A stretch of 36,874 nucleotides of DNA, taken from Blautia sp. Lineage in GTDB: Bacteria; Bacillota; Clostridia; Lachnospirales; Lachnospiraceae. Location: NCBI GenBank assembly GCA_029257805.1, contig JARIAR010000037.1, forward strand, positions 1 to 36,874, read 5' to 3'. Both the position numbers and the translations under genes were made by a program. Shown here in pieces: positions 8,441 through 16,758 of this stretch (positions are counted from its first letter, which is position 1; every line of letters begins with the position of its first letter). Under the pieces are notes generated by a model, which was not told the origin of the DNA, did not search any database, and saw only the letters and a program-made list of their open reading frames with translations.

Positions 8441-8755
8441 CTATTTTTCTTCCTCAAATACAATTTCATTGTCCTTTACAAGACCAAGTTTGTTACGGGC
8501 AATTTCTTCTGCATATTCATCCGTCTGCATATGCTTCTTTAATTTCTCAATTTCTTCTGTACGTTCTTTTTCCGCCTGGATATCCTCTTCCAATGTTGCA
8601 GCTTTTGTGTTATAAACAGTCAGTCTATCTTCCAGTATACGACTTTCCATCATCAGACCTGCCAGCAATACAAGAACAATAAGCGCAATCGCAAGCATAC
8701 CAAGCTGATTATATCCGATTTTTCTTTTTTTATTCCTTTTTTCTGCTTTTTTCAA
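8441..8755 (-). CDS. divIC: Septum formation initiator DivIC/FtsB family
   Basis: A small bitopic division protein (104 residues) that would pair with FtsL in the divisome. It has a Lys-rich cytoplasmic N-terminus, one membrane helix (about 19-36), then a coiled coil (NTKAATLEEDIQAEKERTEEIEKLKKHM), and the conserved end YAEEIARNKLGLVKDNEIVFEE. It begins with TTG after AGAGGA and overlaps the end of yabQ by 26 nt. Position after yabP-yabQ and before spoIIE is the Bacillus order. Confidence 0.92.
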   Translation of the reverse strand: MKKAEKRNKKRKIGYNQLGMLAIALIVLVLLAGLMMESRILEDRLTVYNTKAATLEEDIQAEKERTEEIEKLKKHMQTDEYAEEIARNKLGLVKDNEIVFEEEK

Positions 8756-9188
8756 CTTGCTCTGTCCTCTTATTTACCAGAATTTTCTTTTTTCTACAAA
8801 AAAACTTTTTTATGTACTTAACCACGAAAATTCTACACCTTTTCCATTGAAATAGCAACCTTTTTACTGTTTTTTTCACAAAAAGAATGGGCAGTCTCAT
8901 TATTAGAGTTAATATTTTTAAAAATACAGGACTGATCGTTTCCCTGCACAGCAAAAATCCTGCCATACTTCCTACAAACAAAAAACTACGAATACTTCCT
9001 TCATTTCCCCGGTAAATCCCACGAAAAATCAGAAGACCGGCAGCTATCCAGTATAAAATATCCTGAACCATTATCAACACATTACTATGTCTGATAAGGC
9101 TTCTAAAAACCAGCAAAAGATCATAACAAAGAAGAAGTACCGCGCCAAGACAGGCAGACTGAAAAAAAAGTGTGAGTTCTCTGTGCAT
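8730..9188 (-). CDS. yabQ: Spore cortex protein YabQ
   Basis: A polytopic membrane protein required for cortex formation in B. subtilis. The N-terminal half holds hydrophobic segments (LTLFFQSACLGAVLLLCYDLLLVF, ILYWIAAGLLIF, SFLFVGSMAGFLLC), while the last 50 residues are strongly basic. Two starts are possible: GTG at 9200, without a ribosome site, and ATG at 9188, which has a weak GTGAG 7 nt upstream and is used here. It follows yabP closely and overlaps divIC. The call rests on neighbourhood and on the LLCYDLLLVFR segment typical of YabQ. Confidence 0.85.
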   Translation of the reverse strand: MHRELTLFFQSACLGAVLLLCYDLLLVFRSLIRHSNVLIMVQDILYWIAAGLLIFRGIYRGNEGSIRSFLFVGSMAGFLLCRETISPVFLKILTLIMRLPILFVKKTVKRLLFQWKRCRIFVVKYIKKFFCRKKKILVNKRTEQVEKSRKKE

Positions 9189-9203
9189 ATATAAACTCAC
9201 TGA

Positions 9204-9485
9204 CTAATGAAACATCCTTTTCCAAAAAGAATTTTCCTGCCCCTTTTCACCTTTAGACAAATATACAAAACTGTCCATGCGTCCTTCCATCGTAAGAACT
9301 CCCTCTGTCAGATCCAATGACTGAATATGAAGCTGTGCGCCTTTGATCTGAAGTTTTCCTTCTTCTGTCGAAAGAAGGATTGATTCTTCCGAAAAAGACG
9401 CCACGTCTTTCACACCTGTCACCCTGCCTTTTTGGCGTTTTGTGACCTCCAGCATATGAGGAATTGTTGCTTTCTTTTCTTCCAA
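9204..9485 (-). CDS. yabP: Sporulation protein YabP
   Basis: A small soluble sporulation protein (93 residues) needed with YabQ for cortex synthesis in B. subtilis. The body follows the family pattern: GRVTGVKDVASFSEESILLSTEEGKLQIKG, then a second copy-like segment LHIQSLDLTEGVLTMEGRMDSFVYL. A TTG start at 9485 is chosen because GGAGG lies 7 nt before it. An in-frame GTG at 9518 has no ribosome site and would lie about at the predicted transcription start. Expected in the mother cell. Confidence 0.9.
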   Translation of the reverse strand: MEEKKATIPHMLEVTKRQKGRVTGVKDVASFSEESILLSTEEGKLQIKGAQLHIQSLDLTEGVLTMEGRMDSFVYLSKGEKGQENSFWKRMFH

Positions 9486-9522
9486 TCTGCATCCTCCATA
9501 CTTTACAGCACTCTTCACTGCT

Positions 9523-9551
9523 ATTGTATGAAGATCCTAAAAAAAATAGAC
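9523..9551 (-). promoter_or_regulatory. SigmaE-like promoter of yabP-yabQ
   Basis: On the minus strand the -10 CATACAAT (9523-9530) is an exact match to the SigmaE consensus CATACAMT. The -35 GTCTATT (9545-9551) matches KMATATT at five of seven positions, with a 14-bp spacer. B. subtilis yabP is also SigmaE-dependent. The predicted start near 9516 fits the TTG start codon at 9485. Confidence 0.72.
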
Positions 9552-9567
9552 CTTTCTGAATCCTACA

Positions 9568-9807
9568 TTATAAATAGCGATACAGACTCTCTACATCCTC
9601 TTTTTTCACTGTTTCTTTTACATCCAAAACCTCTACTTTTACATTTCGGCTTCCAAACTGAATTTCTATGATATCACCTGTCTTTACCGCTACAGACGCT
9701 TTTGCCGGCTTATCATTTACTAAAACTCTACCTGCATCACATGCTTCGTTTGCCACAGTACGACGCTTAATAAGCCTGGATACCTTCAGATATTTATCTA
9801 AACGCAT
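9568..9807 (-). CDS. rqcP: S4-domain ribosome quality control protein RqcP
   Basis: A 79-residue S4 RNA-binding protein (yabO in the older Bacillus naming). With RqcH it supports C-terminal Ala-tailing of nascent chains on obstructed 50S subunits. The S4 core is clear: MRLDKYLKVSRLIKRRTVANEACDAGRVLVNDKPAKAS, then VKTGDIIEIQFGSRNVKVEVL. The ATG is preceded by GGAGGAG. It lies directly downstream of the hup terminator and I find no separate promoter, so it is probably expressed by read-through. Confidence 0.94.
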   Translation of the reverse strand: MRLDKYLKVSRLIKRRTVANEACDAGRVLVNDKPAKASVAVKTGDIIEIQFGSRNVKVEVLDVKETVKKEDVESLYRYL

Positions 9808-9827
9808 AAAACCACTCCTCCGTTTTT

Positions 9828-9859
9828 ATAAAAGAAAAGGGGGAACCGACGTTCCCCCT
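9828..9859 (-). terminator. Terminator after hup
   Basis: A 9-bp stem AGGGGGAAC (9838-9846), loop CGAC, GTTCCCCCT (9851-9859). On the minus strand the T-rich tail TTTTCTTTT follows. It probably gives a strong short hup transcript with partial read-through into rqcP. Confidence 0.85.
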
Positions 9860-9864
9860 GTTAA

Positions 9865-10143
9865 TTATTTGCCGTTAACCATATCTTTTAAAGCTTTTCC
9901 TGCTTTAAATTTCGGAGCTTTAGAAGCTTCAATTTTCATGGTAGCACCAGTCTGAGGATTTCTACCCTCTCTAGCAGCTCTTTCGCTTACTTCGAAAGTA
10001 CCAAAGCCAACTAACTGGATCTTTCCACCGTTTTTCAGCTCTTGGGATACAACATCAACAAAAGACTTTAATACATCCTCTACATCCTTCTTGGAAAGAT
10101 TTGTGTCTTTTGCCATTGCTGCTACTAATTCTGTTTTATTCAT
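9865..10143 (-). CDS. hup: DNA-binding protein HU
   Basis: A 92-residue nucleoid protein that bends and compacts DNA. The sequence is a full HU: MNKTELVAAMAKDTNLSKKDVE, GGKIQLVGFGTFEVSERAAREGRNPQTGATMKI for the beta arm with its intercalating Pro, and KAPKFKAGKALKDMVNG at the end. The ATG has a strong TAGGAGG site. It has a near-consensus promoter and its own terminator, as expected for an abundant protein, inside the mazG-hup-rqcP order common to Firmicutes. Confidence 0.97.
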   Translation of the reverse strand: MNKTELVAAMAKDTNLSKKDVEDVLKSFVDVVSQELKNGGKIQLVGFGTFEVSERAAREGRNPQTGATMKIEASKAPKFKAGKALKDMVNGK

Positions 10144-10215
10144 GGTGTTTCCTCCTATAATCGATGTTCTTTCTTATTGTGAGCATCTGCCTCCGCGACA
10201 GCGCTATATCATTTA

Positions 10216-10244
10216 TATATATACCTTTCACCTTGTATTGTCAA
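10216..10244 (-). promoter_or_regulatory. Strong SigmaA promoter of hup
   Basis: On the minus strand a perfect TTGACA (10239-10244), a 17-bp spacer and TATATA (10216-10221). The element overlaps the last codons of mazG, so hup is uncoupled from the upstream genes. Confidence 0.82.
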
Positions 10245-10701
10245 GGTTTTTCTGTTCTTTTTGAGGGTTTCTGCCATTATTTACCCATTTTCCCCGAAGG
10301 ATGTGTTCTTTCTTCTTTAGCTCGTCCCACGTCATTGAAACAGCTTCCTTATCTTCCGGACAGAAAATTCCCGGATGACGAAACTGCATTTTAGAAGCGC
10401 TGTAAGAAATCACGTCATCTATTGTAAAAAGTCCTTCTTCCTCTGCAATGAGGCTGTGAAGAACCACCTGCATAAGCAAATCGCCAAGTTCCTCACATAA
10501 ATTCTCCCCATCTCCAGTTCTGTTAAGAAGAGAGATCCCTTCCATTACTTCTTCTGTTTCATTTTTCAGACAAGTACGCAAAGATTCATGGGTCTGTACA
10601 CTATCCCATGGGCATTTTTCCCGGATTTCTCTCATAATATCTACAAATTCCCGGAATGTATATAACCTCTGGCAAATGGTGTTTTTTCTCTTCTGCTCCA
10701 T
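10228..10701 (-). CDS. mazG: MazG-family nucleotide pyrophosphohydrolase
   Basis: A 157-residue single-domain MazG enzyme that hydrolyses (d)NTPs, probably for nucleotide pool sanitation. The N-terminal segment CPWDSVQTHESLRTCLKNETEEVMEGI is diagnostic, and the metal-binding acidic residues continue in NLCEELGDLLMQVVLH. FTIDDVISYSASKMQFRHPGIF ends the domain. E. coli MazG has two such domains; here only one, and the Bacillus YabN tetrapyrrole-methylase domain is absent. There is no good ribosome site: the ATG lies 3 nt after the pgm stop, suggesting translational coupling. Confidence 0.93.
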   Translation of the reverse strand: MEQKRKNTICQRLYTFREFVDIMREIREKCPWDSVQTHESLRTCLKNETEEVMEGISLLNRTGDGENLCEELGDLLMQVVLHSLIAEEEGLFTIDDVISYSASKMQFRHPGIFCPEDKEAVSMTWDELKKKEHILRGKWVNNGRNPQKEQKNLDNTR

Positions 10702-10704
10702 ATG

Positions 10705-12438
10705 TCACATCATGGAATCTACCATGGATAAAACTGCTTTGCCCATGTTTCGTGACTGTTCTTCTGCATCAGCAAGAGAAGTTCCTTTTACTCCGTAATA
10801 AAACTTCACTTTCGGTTCTGTTCCGGATGGTCTTACGCATACCCATGCATCATCTGTCAGATCATAATATAAAACATTAGACGCAGGAAGTCCGGTCGGC
10901 TTCACTTCTCCGGATGCCAGGTCCGTAATTGTATCTTTTTTGTAATCTCTCACAGAAACAACTTTATGTCCCGCAAACTCTGCCGGCGGATTCATACGAA
11001 GAGTGTCCATAATTTTCTGAATCTTCTCCAGACCTTCAATTCCCTTTAACGTCACAGCCTGAATGTCATCTTTGTAATAACCAAACTCTTCATACATATC
11101 GATCATTGCGTCCCAAAGTGTTTTTCCCTGTGTCTTATAGTAAGCTGCCGCTTCACAAAGCGCCATAGTTGCAACAATAGCGTCCTTATCCCTTGCATAT
11201 GTTCCTATAAGACATCCATAGCTTTCCTCAAATCCAAAAAGGTAAGAACCGTTTCCACTTTCTTCAAATCCCAGAATCTGCTGTCCGATAAATTTAAACC
11301 CGGTAAGTACTTCTATCAGCTTCACACCATATCCTTTTGCAATGGCATCTGCAAGATTTGTTGTAACAATGGTTTTGATCAAAGCTCCATCTTCCGGAAG
11401 TCCCCCATTTAATCTCTTCTTCTGTCCAATTTCATAATTTGCCAGAAGACAGCCTGACATATTTCCAGTAAGATCATGGTATTCTCCATTTTTATCCTTC
11501 ACTCGCACACCAAGACGGTCTGCATCCGGATCCGTTGCCAGAACAAGATCTGCATCCACTTCTTTTGCAAGTTTCAGTCCCAGTTCAAAGGCCTCTGCTG
11601 CCTCAGGATTTGGATAGCTGACCGTTGGAAAATCTCCATCCGGAAGCTCTTGTTCTTTTACCACATATACATTCTCGAAACCAAGCTCTTTCAAAATTCT
11701 TCTTGCAGGAATATTTCCAGTTCCATGAAGAGGCGAATAAACAATCTTCAGATTTTTGCCCTCTTCTTTAATAGAATCCATGTGAATAACCTGTTTCTTC
11801 AGTTCTTCCATATAGGCATCGTCAATTTCTTTTCCGATTACTTCAAACAGCCCCTTTTCTTCCGCTGCCTTCTGTTCCACTGTTTTTACAGTTTCCCAAT
11901 CAGAAATAGCTTTTACTTCACTCATAATCCCGGTATCATGCGGCGGTGTAATCTGTGCCCCGTCTTCCCAGTATACTTTATATCCATTATATTCCGGCGG
12001 ATTATGACTGGCAGTAATATTAATACCTGCCGCACAGCCCAGGTGGCGAACTGCAAAAGAAAGTTCCGGTGTTGGTCTTAAAGATTCAAACATGTAAGCC
12101 TTAATTCCATTTGCCGCCAGACATAATGCTGCCTCTTTTGCAAATTCCGGGGACATATGACGGGAATCATAGGCAATGGCTACTCCCTGAGACTGTTTTC
12201 CTACTTTAAGAATATAATTTGCCAGTCCCTGTGTGGCACGTCTTACCACATAAATATTCATTCTATTTGTTCCAGCTCCAATAATCCCGCGTAAACCGGC
12301 CGTTCCAAATTCCAGATCCATATAGAAACGTTCTTTAATTTCCTTTTCATCTTCCTGAATGGATTTTAATTCTTCTTTTATCTGTTCATCAAAGTATGGG
12401 TTTTCCAACCATTGATTATAAATGTTCTTATAGTCCAC
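10705..12438 (-). CDS. Phosphoglucomutase/phosphomannomutase (alpha-D-phosphohexomutase)
   Basis: Interconverts hexose 1- and 6-phosphates, feeding UDP-glucose and glycolipid or wall glycan synthesis. The protein is 577 residues, the size of the Bacillus PgcA group. Motifs in order: FGTAGLRGIIG near the N-terminus; the catalytic phosphoserine loop ITASHNPPEYNGYKVYW; the metal loop ATDPDADRLGV; the sugar-binding GFEESYG; and the phosphate-binding RPSGTEPKVKFYYG near the end. The frame extends 53 codons upstream, but the GTG at 12438 has AAGGAGGT 7 nt before it and gives the family N-terminus (DYKNIYNQWLENPYFDE). Confidence 0.95.
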   Translation of the reverse strand: MDYKNIYNQWLENPYFDEQIKEELKSIQEDEKEIKERFYMDLEFGTAGLRGIIGAGTNRMNIYVVRRATQGLANYILKVGKQSQGVAIAYDSRHMSPEFAKEAALCLAANGIKAYMFESLRPTPELSFAVRHLGCAAGINITASHNPPEYNGYKVYWEDGAQITPPHDTGIMSEVKAISDWETVKTVEQKAAEEKGLFEVIGKEIDDAYMEELKKQVIHMDSIKEEGKNLKIVYSPLHGTGNIPARRILKELGFENVYVVKEQELPDGDFPTVSYPNPEAAEAFELGLKLAKEVDADLVLATDPDADRLGVRVKDKNGEYHDLTGNMSGCLLANYEIGQKKRLNGGLPEDGALIKTIVTTNLADAIAKGYGVKLIEVLTGFKFIGQQILGFEESGNGSYLFGFEESYGCLIGTYARDKDAIVATMALCEAAAYYKTQGKTLWDAMIDMYEEFGYYKDDIQAVTLKGIEGLEKIQKIMDTLRMNPPAEFAGHKVVSVRDYKKDTITDLASGEVKPTGLPASNVLYYDLTDDAWVCVRPSGTEPKVKFYYGVKGTSLADAEEQSRNMGKAVLSMVDSMM

Positions 12439-12498
12439 AGTATTTACCTCCTTGTACTTTCTCTGTTTACCATTTTTTCTAATTACAAATACGTGTTC

Positions 12499-12504
12499 AT
12501 TATA
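12499..12504 (-). promoter_or_regulatory. Possible -10 element for pgm
   Basis: A perfect TATAAT on the minus strand, about 60 nt upstream of the GTG start. No convincing -35 sits at normal distance (only T-rich sequence), so this is tentative. Confidence 0.4.
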
Positions 12505-12551
12505 TACCACTTCCTCAAAAAAAGAAAGAAAAATCCTTGTGAGCTTTAAAT

Positions 12552-13535
12552 TTAAAATGGATATCTTCCAAAACATTTTTCGGGAAATTCTCCCCATTTT
12601 TCTTTCTGCTCAATAAGTTTTTTCAGCTTTTCTCCGTTTTTTTCAGAAATCCATGCTTTATTATGACTAAAATAATAATTGGACAATTTCCAATATTTTT
12701 CCGGATAAGTAAAACGCACTTTCAGATTTTCCCATTCCTCTTTCGATATATGATTTTCTCTGTTATATGCCGTAAGCATTCCCATTGCCAGATTTTGATC
12801 CCATTCGTATTTCTCTAATATTTTACGCATAAAACGATACAAATCTGATATCTGAACATCAAAACAAAAGTGTCCAAAATTTGTAACGGCTTCCCCTGTT
12901 TCTGTTATACGTACATTGTGCTGATTATACTCCCCATGACAAATACACCCATCTGCAAAAGCTTTTTCTCTTAATGTTTCATAAGAAGCGGTATCCAACA
13001 TTTTCAGTGCTTTTTCCCCTCTTTCCAGAAACCATTCTACACTGGAAAGATAATCTTTCTCAAAACTGCATACCGCCCCATGGCTGCGAATAAACTTTCT
13101 AATCTTTCGCAACTCCTGATTATGCCGAAGATACTCCTCTTTCAGAGATTTTTCCTGATAATCTTTTTCCACGGGAAGGTGCATGATCTTATGTAATCTA
13201 GCAAGGGTGCTGACACTTTTCAAAATATCTTCTCTGGACTTTGTATCACATTCTCTGCCTTCAAACCAATATTGTAAAGTAAAGGGAATTCCATCTTTGT
13301 CGTAACTTACAAGATTCCCCTCTTCATTTTCCAGAAAACGATCTACAAAACAGCCGGCTTCCCAAAGTGTTTTTAAAAGCTGTTGCTGAAGTTCCAGTTT
13401 TTTTTCCGAACCTTCAAATTCTCTGCATATAAAAAGTCCTTTTTCTGTATAACACAAAAGCGCGCCTCTTGTGCGCAGACTTTTTTTCGCAGTTAATCCA
13501 TACTGTTCCAGGGTACTAAGTCCATAATCAAACAC
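12552..13535 (-). CDS. CotS-family spore coat protein (kinase-like fold)
   Basis: A 327-residue protein of the CotS/YutH/YsxE group, which share the aminoglycoside-phosphotransferase/choline-kinase fold and sit in the Bacillus spore coat. Visible pieces: IPFTLQYWFEGRECD (hinge region), ARLHKIMHLP, then ICHGEYNQHNVRI (198-210) in place of the kinase catalytic loop HxDxxxxN, and VTNFGHFCFDVQISDLYRFMRK. The catalytic Asp is Glu (E202) and the metal-binding DFD/DFG is NFG (219-221), so kinase activity looks doubtful. GTG start with AGGGGGA upstream. A SigmaE-like promoter precedes it. An ordinary small-molecule kinase is the alternative but less likely. Confidence 0.82.
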   Translation of the reverse strand: MFDYGLSTLEQYGLTAKKSLRTRGALLCYTEKGLFICREFEGSEKKLELQQQLLKTLWEAGCFVDRFLENEEGNLVSYDKDGIPFTLQYWFEGRECDTKSREDILKSVSTLARLHKIMHLPVEKDYQEKSLKEEYLRHNQELRKIRKFIRSHGAVCSFEKDYLSSVEWFLERGEKALKMLDTASYETLREKAFADGCICHGEYNQHNVRITETGEAVTNFGHFCFDVQISDLYRFMRKILEKYEWDQNLAMGMLTAYNRENHISKEEWENLKVRFTYPEKYWKLSNYYFSHNKAWISEKNGEKLKKLIEQKEKWGEFPEKCFGRYPF

Positions 13536-13566
13536 TTTTAAATCCCCCTCTTTTTTTGTACTTTCT

Positions 13567-13595
13567 ATCTTATGTCCTAAAAAAGATGGATATGC
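13567..13595 (-). promoter_or_regulatory. SigmaE-like (possibly SigmaK) promoter of the CotS-type gene
   Basis: On the minus strand GCATATC (13589-13595) matches the SigmaE -35 KMATATT at six of seven positions. A 14-bp spacer follows, then CATAAGAT (13567-13574), six of eight to CATACAMT. The -10 also fits the SigmaK pattern CATANNNTA exactly (CATAAGATA). The predicted start near 13560 is 25 nt from the GTG codon. Confidence 0.65.
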
Positions 13596-13628
13596 AAAAA
13601 GACAGCGCCCAAAGGCTACTGTCTTTTT
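13596..13628 (-). terminator. Terminator of proS-cca
   Basis: AAAAAGACAG (13596-13605) pairs with CTGTCTTTTT (13619-13628), with GCC/GGC inside and a CAAA loop. The stem includes the last codons and stop of cca. The T-run follows on the minus strand. Confidence 0.85.
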
Positions 13629-14941
13629 ATCATAGTCAAAAGTATTTCTTTTTTATTATTTTCCGGATGATCAAGCACGTTCTGTAAAAGACGGTTCAGA
13701 ATTTCTCCGATTTCTTTTCCCGGTTTGTATCCTGCTGCAATGATATCCTTCCCTGTTACAGCCAGTGTCTTTAAAGATACACACTGTCCCCGTCTCAAAA
13801 TCTCCTCATACAAAAGAGTTACTTTAGAAAGCCGTTCCAGCTTCTCCTCTCTTTTATAAGTGCTTTGTGCCAGAATATCAGCTCTTTGCACCTCCAGATA
13901 CATAGGAAATAATTCCTGTCCAATACGATTTACAGCTCTGCGCACAGCACGGGCCTCCCCTTCCGGACGGTCATCATGCCATTTGATCAGCGTGCGCACT
14001 TTATAAATCGTATCATTATCCATTTTAAGCCGCCGCAAAATGGAAACTGCCATTTTTTCCCCTTCTGCCCCGTGAGTCTTAAAATGATCACGTCCGTTTT
14101 CATCGGTTTTCTTTACCAAAGGCTTTCCAATGTCATGTAAAAGCATGGTAAGCCGCAACACTTTATCTGCACGGATGTTTAAAAGGCTGTGCAGGATATG
14201 CTCTCCTACTGTATAACAGTGATGAGGAGTATTCTGCTGCGTAACCATACATTTATCAAATTCCGGCAAAATTTCCTTTGTAATCCCTGTTTCATATGCA
14301 AGGCGCAAATAATCCGGATTTGGCGAAACAAGAAGCTTTATAAGTTCTGTCTGAATTCGTTCTGCACTTACAAGCTGCAAATTAGGAGCAAGCGCTGTGA
14401 TCCCATCCCGTGTCTTCTCTTCTATGGAAAAACCAAGCTGTGCGGAAAAACGTACCGCCCTTAAGATCCGCAGGGCATCTTCTGTAAAACGTTCAACAGG
14501 ATTTCCCACACAACGGATAATTTTGTTTTCCATATCTTCCATTCCACCAAAAAGATCCACCAGCCCTCTCACAGGATTATACGCCATTGCATTAATGGTA
14601 AAATCCCTGCGCTTCAGATCTTCCTCAAGACTTGCGGTAAATTCTACTTCCTTAGGATGACGACCATCTTCATACTCTCCATCTACCCGATAAGTTGTGA
14701 CTTCAAATCCTTCCTTATCCAGCATTACTGTAACTGTCCCATGTATCAGGCCAGTGTCAATGGTTCTGCGAAAAAGACTTTTTACCTCTTCCGGTTTTGC
14801 AGAAGTCGTAATGTCCCAGTCATCCGGACTGCGCCCCAGAATAGAATCCCGGACACAGCCGCCTACCACATATGCTTCATATCCTGCTTCTTCCAAGGTA
14901 TGCAGGATCTTTGCTGCTTTTTCCGGGATAATAAGCTGCAT
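13616..14941 (-). CDS. cca: CCA tRNA nucleotidyltransferase with HD domain
   Basis: Adds or repairs the 3' CCA of tRNAs without a template; the tRNA-Tyr in this window lacks an encoded CCA and would need it. The 441-residue protein has the class II polymerase-beta head AYVVGGCVRDSILGRSPDDWDITT with the metal DxD, then RRDFTINAMAYN and EDALRILRAVRFSAQLGF. An HD domain follows (TMLLHDIGKP, FKTHGAEGE). The ATG at 14941 has AAAGGAG 5 nt before it; an upstream in-frame start would nearly abut proS. It lies 18 nt after proS and shares its T-box transcript. Confidence 0.95.
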   Translation of the reverse strand: MQLIIPEKAAKILHTLEEAGYEAYVVGGCVRDSILGRSPDDWDITTSAKPEEVKSLFRRTIDTGLIHGTVTVMLDKEGFEVTTYRVDGEYEDGRHPKEVEFTASLEEDLKRRDFTINAMAYNPVRGLVDLFGGMEDMENKIIRCVGNPVERFTEDALRILRAVRFSAQLGFSIEEKTRDGITALAPNLQLVSAERIQTELIKLLVSPNPDYLRLAYETGITKEILPEFDKCMVTQQNTPHHCYTVGEHILHSLLNIRADKVLRLTMLLHDIGKPLVKKTDENGRDHFKTHGAEGEKMAVSILRRLKMDNDTIYKVRTLIKWHDDRPEGEARAVRRAVNRIGQELFPMYLEVQRADILAQSTYKREEKLERLSKVTLLYEEILRRGQCVSLKTLAVTGKDIIAAGYKPGKEIGEILNRLLQNVLDHPENNKKEILLTMIKRQ

Positions 14942-14959
14942 AATTTCTCCTTTTGTCAA

Positions 14960-16399
14960 TTAATATGCTCTTCCCCAATATACCATTTTCTTCGCAGGCT
15001 TTCCACAGCATACACAAACATCGCTTAACTGTTCCTGCTCAAATGGAATACATCTGGAAGTCGCCTGAACGTCTTCTTTGATCTTATCTTCACATTCCTG
15101 GCATCCGCACCACATTGCTTTTACAAAACCAGGTTTGTTATTGATTGTTTCTTTAAATTCATCATAATTTGTTGCAACGTAAGTATGGGCATCCCGATGT
15201 TCCCGTGCGCGCTCCAGCATTTCATGCTGCATAGTATCCAGAATTTCATTGATCTTTTCTGCCAGTTCTTCAAATTTTACTGTATATTTTTCACGTGTAT
15301 CACGGCGGCAGACAACAACCTGACCCTGTTCAATATCTTTTGGACCACATTCAATACGAACCGGAATTCCACGCATTTCCTGCTCTGAAAATTTAAATCC
15401 AGGGCTCTTATCGGTATCGTCTACTTTCACACGAACACCTGCTGCCTTTAATACTTCAAATAATTCGTCTGCTTTTTCAAGAACGCCTTCTTTTCTCTGC
15501 TGAATTGGAATAATAACAGCCTGTACCGGAGCAATTCTCGGTGGAAGCACAAGACCGCTGTTATCTCCATGTACCATGATGATCGCACCGATCATACGAG
15601 TTGTCATTCCCCAGGAAGTCTGATGTACATACTGAAGTTTATTCTCTTTGTCTGTATACTGAATTCCAAATGCTTTTGCAAATCCGTCTCCAAAGTTATG
15701 GCTTGTTCCGGACTGAAGTGCTTTTCCGTCATGCATAAGTGATTCTATGGTATAAGTAGCTTCTGCTCCTGCAAATTTTTCTTTATCTGTTTTCTGTCCT
15801 TTTACAACAGGGATGGCAAGAACTTCTTCACAGAAATCTGCATACACATTCAGCATCTGAATGGTGCGCTCTTCTGCCTCTTCTGCTGTTGCATGTGCTG
15901 TATGTCCCTCCTGCCATAAAAATTCACGGGAACGAAGGAATGGACGTGTTGTCTTCTCCCAACGTACAACAGAGCACCACTGATTATAAACTTTTGGCAA
16001 ATCTCTATGTGACTGGATTTCTTTTGCATAAAAATCACAGAATAATGTCTCAGAAGTAGGACGTACGCAAAGACGCTCCTGAAGAGGATCCAGACCTCCA
16101 TGTGTTACCCATGCTACTTCCGGTGCAAATCCTTCTACATGATCTTTTTCTTTCTGTAAAAGAGATTCCGGGATAAACATTGGCATATATACATTCTGTA
16201 CACCTGTCTCTTTAAATCTTTTATCCAGTTCTGCCTGAATATTTTCCCAGATTGCATAACCTGCCGGTTTGATTACCATACAGCCTTTCACGCTTGTGTA
16301 ATCACATAATTCTGATTTTTTTACAACATCTGTGTACCACTGGGCAAAATCTTCCTCCATAGAAGTAATGGCCTGTACCAGTTTCTTATCTTTCGCCAT
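14960..16399 (-). CDS. proS: Prolyl-tRNA synthetase, short archaeal/eukaryal-type form
   Basis: Charges tRNA-Pro with proline. The 479-residue protein has class II motifs: motif 2 around [46 protein letters not shown], and motif 3 around [20 protein letters not shown]. It lacks the YbaK-like editing insert and ends with the extra domain ending in VYWGRAY, with CxxC pairs ([15 protein letters not shown]) that may bind zinc; this is the ProS3 type rather than the E. coli type. ATG 16399 has AAGGAG 9-10 nt upstream and gives the normal N-terminus [13 protein letters not shown]. The gene is under T-box control. Confidence 0.97.
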   Translation of the reverse strand: MAKDKKLVQAITSMEEDFAQWYTDVVKKSELCDYTSVKGCMVIKPAGYAIWENIQAELDKRFKETGVQNVYMPMFIPESLLQKEKDHVEGFAPEVAWVTHGGLDPLQERLCVRPTSETLFCDFYAKEIQSHRDLPKVYNQWCSVVRWEKTTRPFLRSREFLWQEGHTAHATAEEAEERTIQMLNVYADFCEEVLAIPVVKGQKTDKEKFAGAEATYTIESLMHDGKALQSGTSHNFGDGFAKAFGIQYTDKENKLQYVHQTSWGMTTRMIGAIIMVHGDNSGLVLPPRIAPVQAVIIPIQQRKEGVLEKADELFEVLKAAGVRVKVDDTDKSPGFKFSEQEMRGIPVRIECGPKDIEQGQVVVCRRDTREKYTVKFEELAEKINEILDTMQHEMLERAREHRDAHTYVATNYDEFKETINNKPGFVKAMWCGCQECEDKIKEDVQATSRCIPFEQEQLSDVCVCCGKPAKKMVYWGRAY

Positions 16400-16452
16400 G
16401 ATCATTTTCTCCTTTTTTGTGATTATATGGTTCCGGGAAGGGTATTTTAAAA

Positions 16453-16729
16453 TAAAAAAAAGCCCCATCCCTCACAAGGGACCGAAAGGCTTCGGCGGTA
16501 CCACCCTAATTAGCATTCTGCATCTTTGTACATTCTGCTCTCTCTTCTCATTCCGTTAACGCCGGACATACGCCGTACTTCAATTGCACGGGGCTCCGAG
16601 GCCGGTTCCGTAATTCACGCACAGAATCCTCACACCACAGCATAGATCGCATTCTATACCGGGATTCCTCTCTGAGATTGCTCCTTACGTACTATTCTCT
16701 TCATCGCCAATGGCTATTCCATTAAATTT
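16453..16729 (-). promoter_or_regulatory. T-box riboswitch of proS (specifier CCG, Pro)
   Basis: The antiterminator T-box sequence AGGGTGGTACCGCC is present on the minus strand at 16494-16507. Stem I carries the GATGAAGAG and AGTA elements, the CAGAGAG bulge and a GGTGTGAGG distal part. CGTAA/TTACG closes the specifier loop, whose 3' side reads GAA-CCG with the Pro codon CCG at 16603-16605. The terminator consists of GGCTT/AAGCC (16488-16492, 16460-16464) and an inner TCCCT/AGGGA helix, followed by eight T. Uncharged tRNA-Pro should favour the antiterminator. The specifier position is my reading of the fold. Confidence 0.93.
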
Positions 16730-16758
16730 ATTCTATAAAAAAAAAGAAAGAGTGTCAA
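16730..16758 (-). promoter_or_regulatory. Promoter of the proS T-box transcript
   Basis: On the minus strand TTGACA (16753-16758), a 17-bp spacer and TAGAAT (16730-16735). The -35 lies in the loop of the terminator of the upstream gene, and the U-tract of that terminator is the spacer. Confidence 0.82.

Noticed and set aside
11476..12081. 201-codon plus-strand frame antisense to the phosphohexomutase gene
   Set aside because: Complement of a well-supported gene; rich in Ile, Phe, His and Cys as expected from an antisense shadow, with no ribosome site.
12499..12597. N-terminal extension of the phosphohexomutase upstream of 12438
   Set aside because: The extra 53 codons overlap the end of the CotS-type gene and a TATAAT, while a perfect ribosome site precedes the GTG at 12438.
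16332..16559. 75-codon plus-strand frame through the start of proS and the T-box
   Set aside because: It crosses the T-box antiterminator and is antisense to proS.
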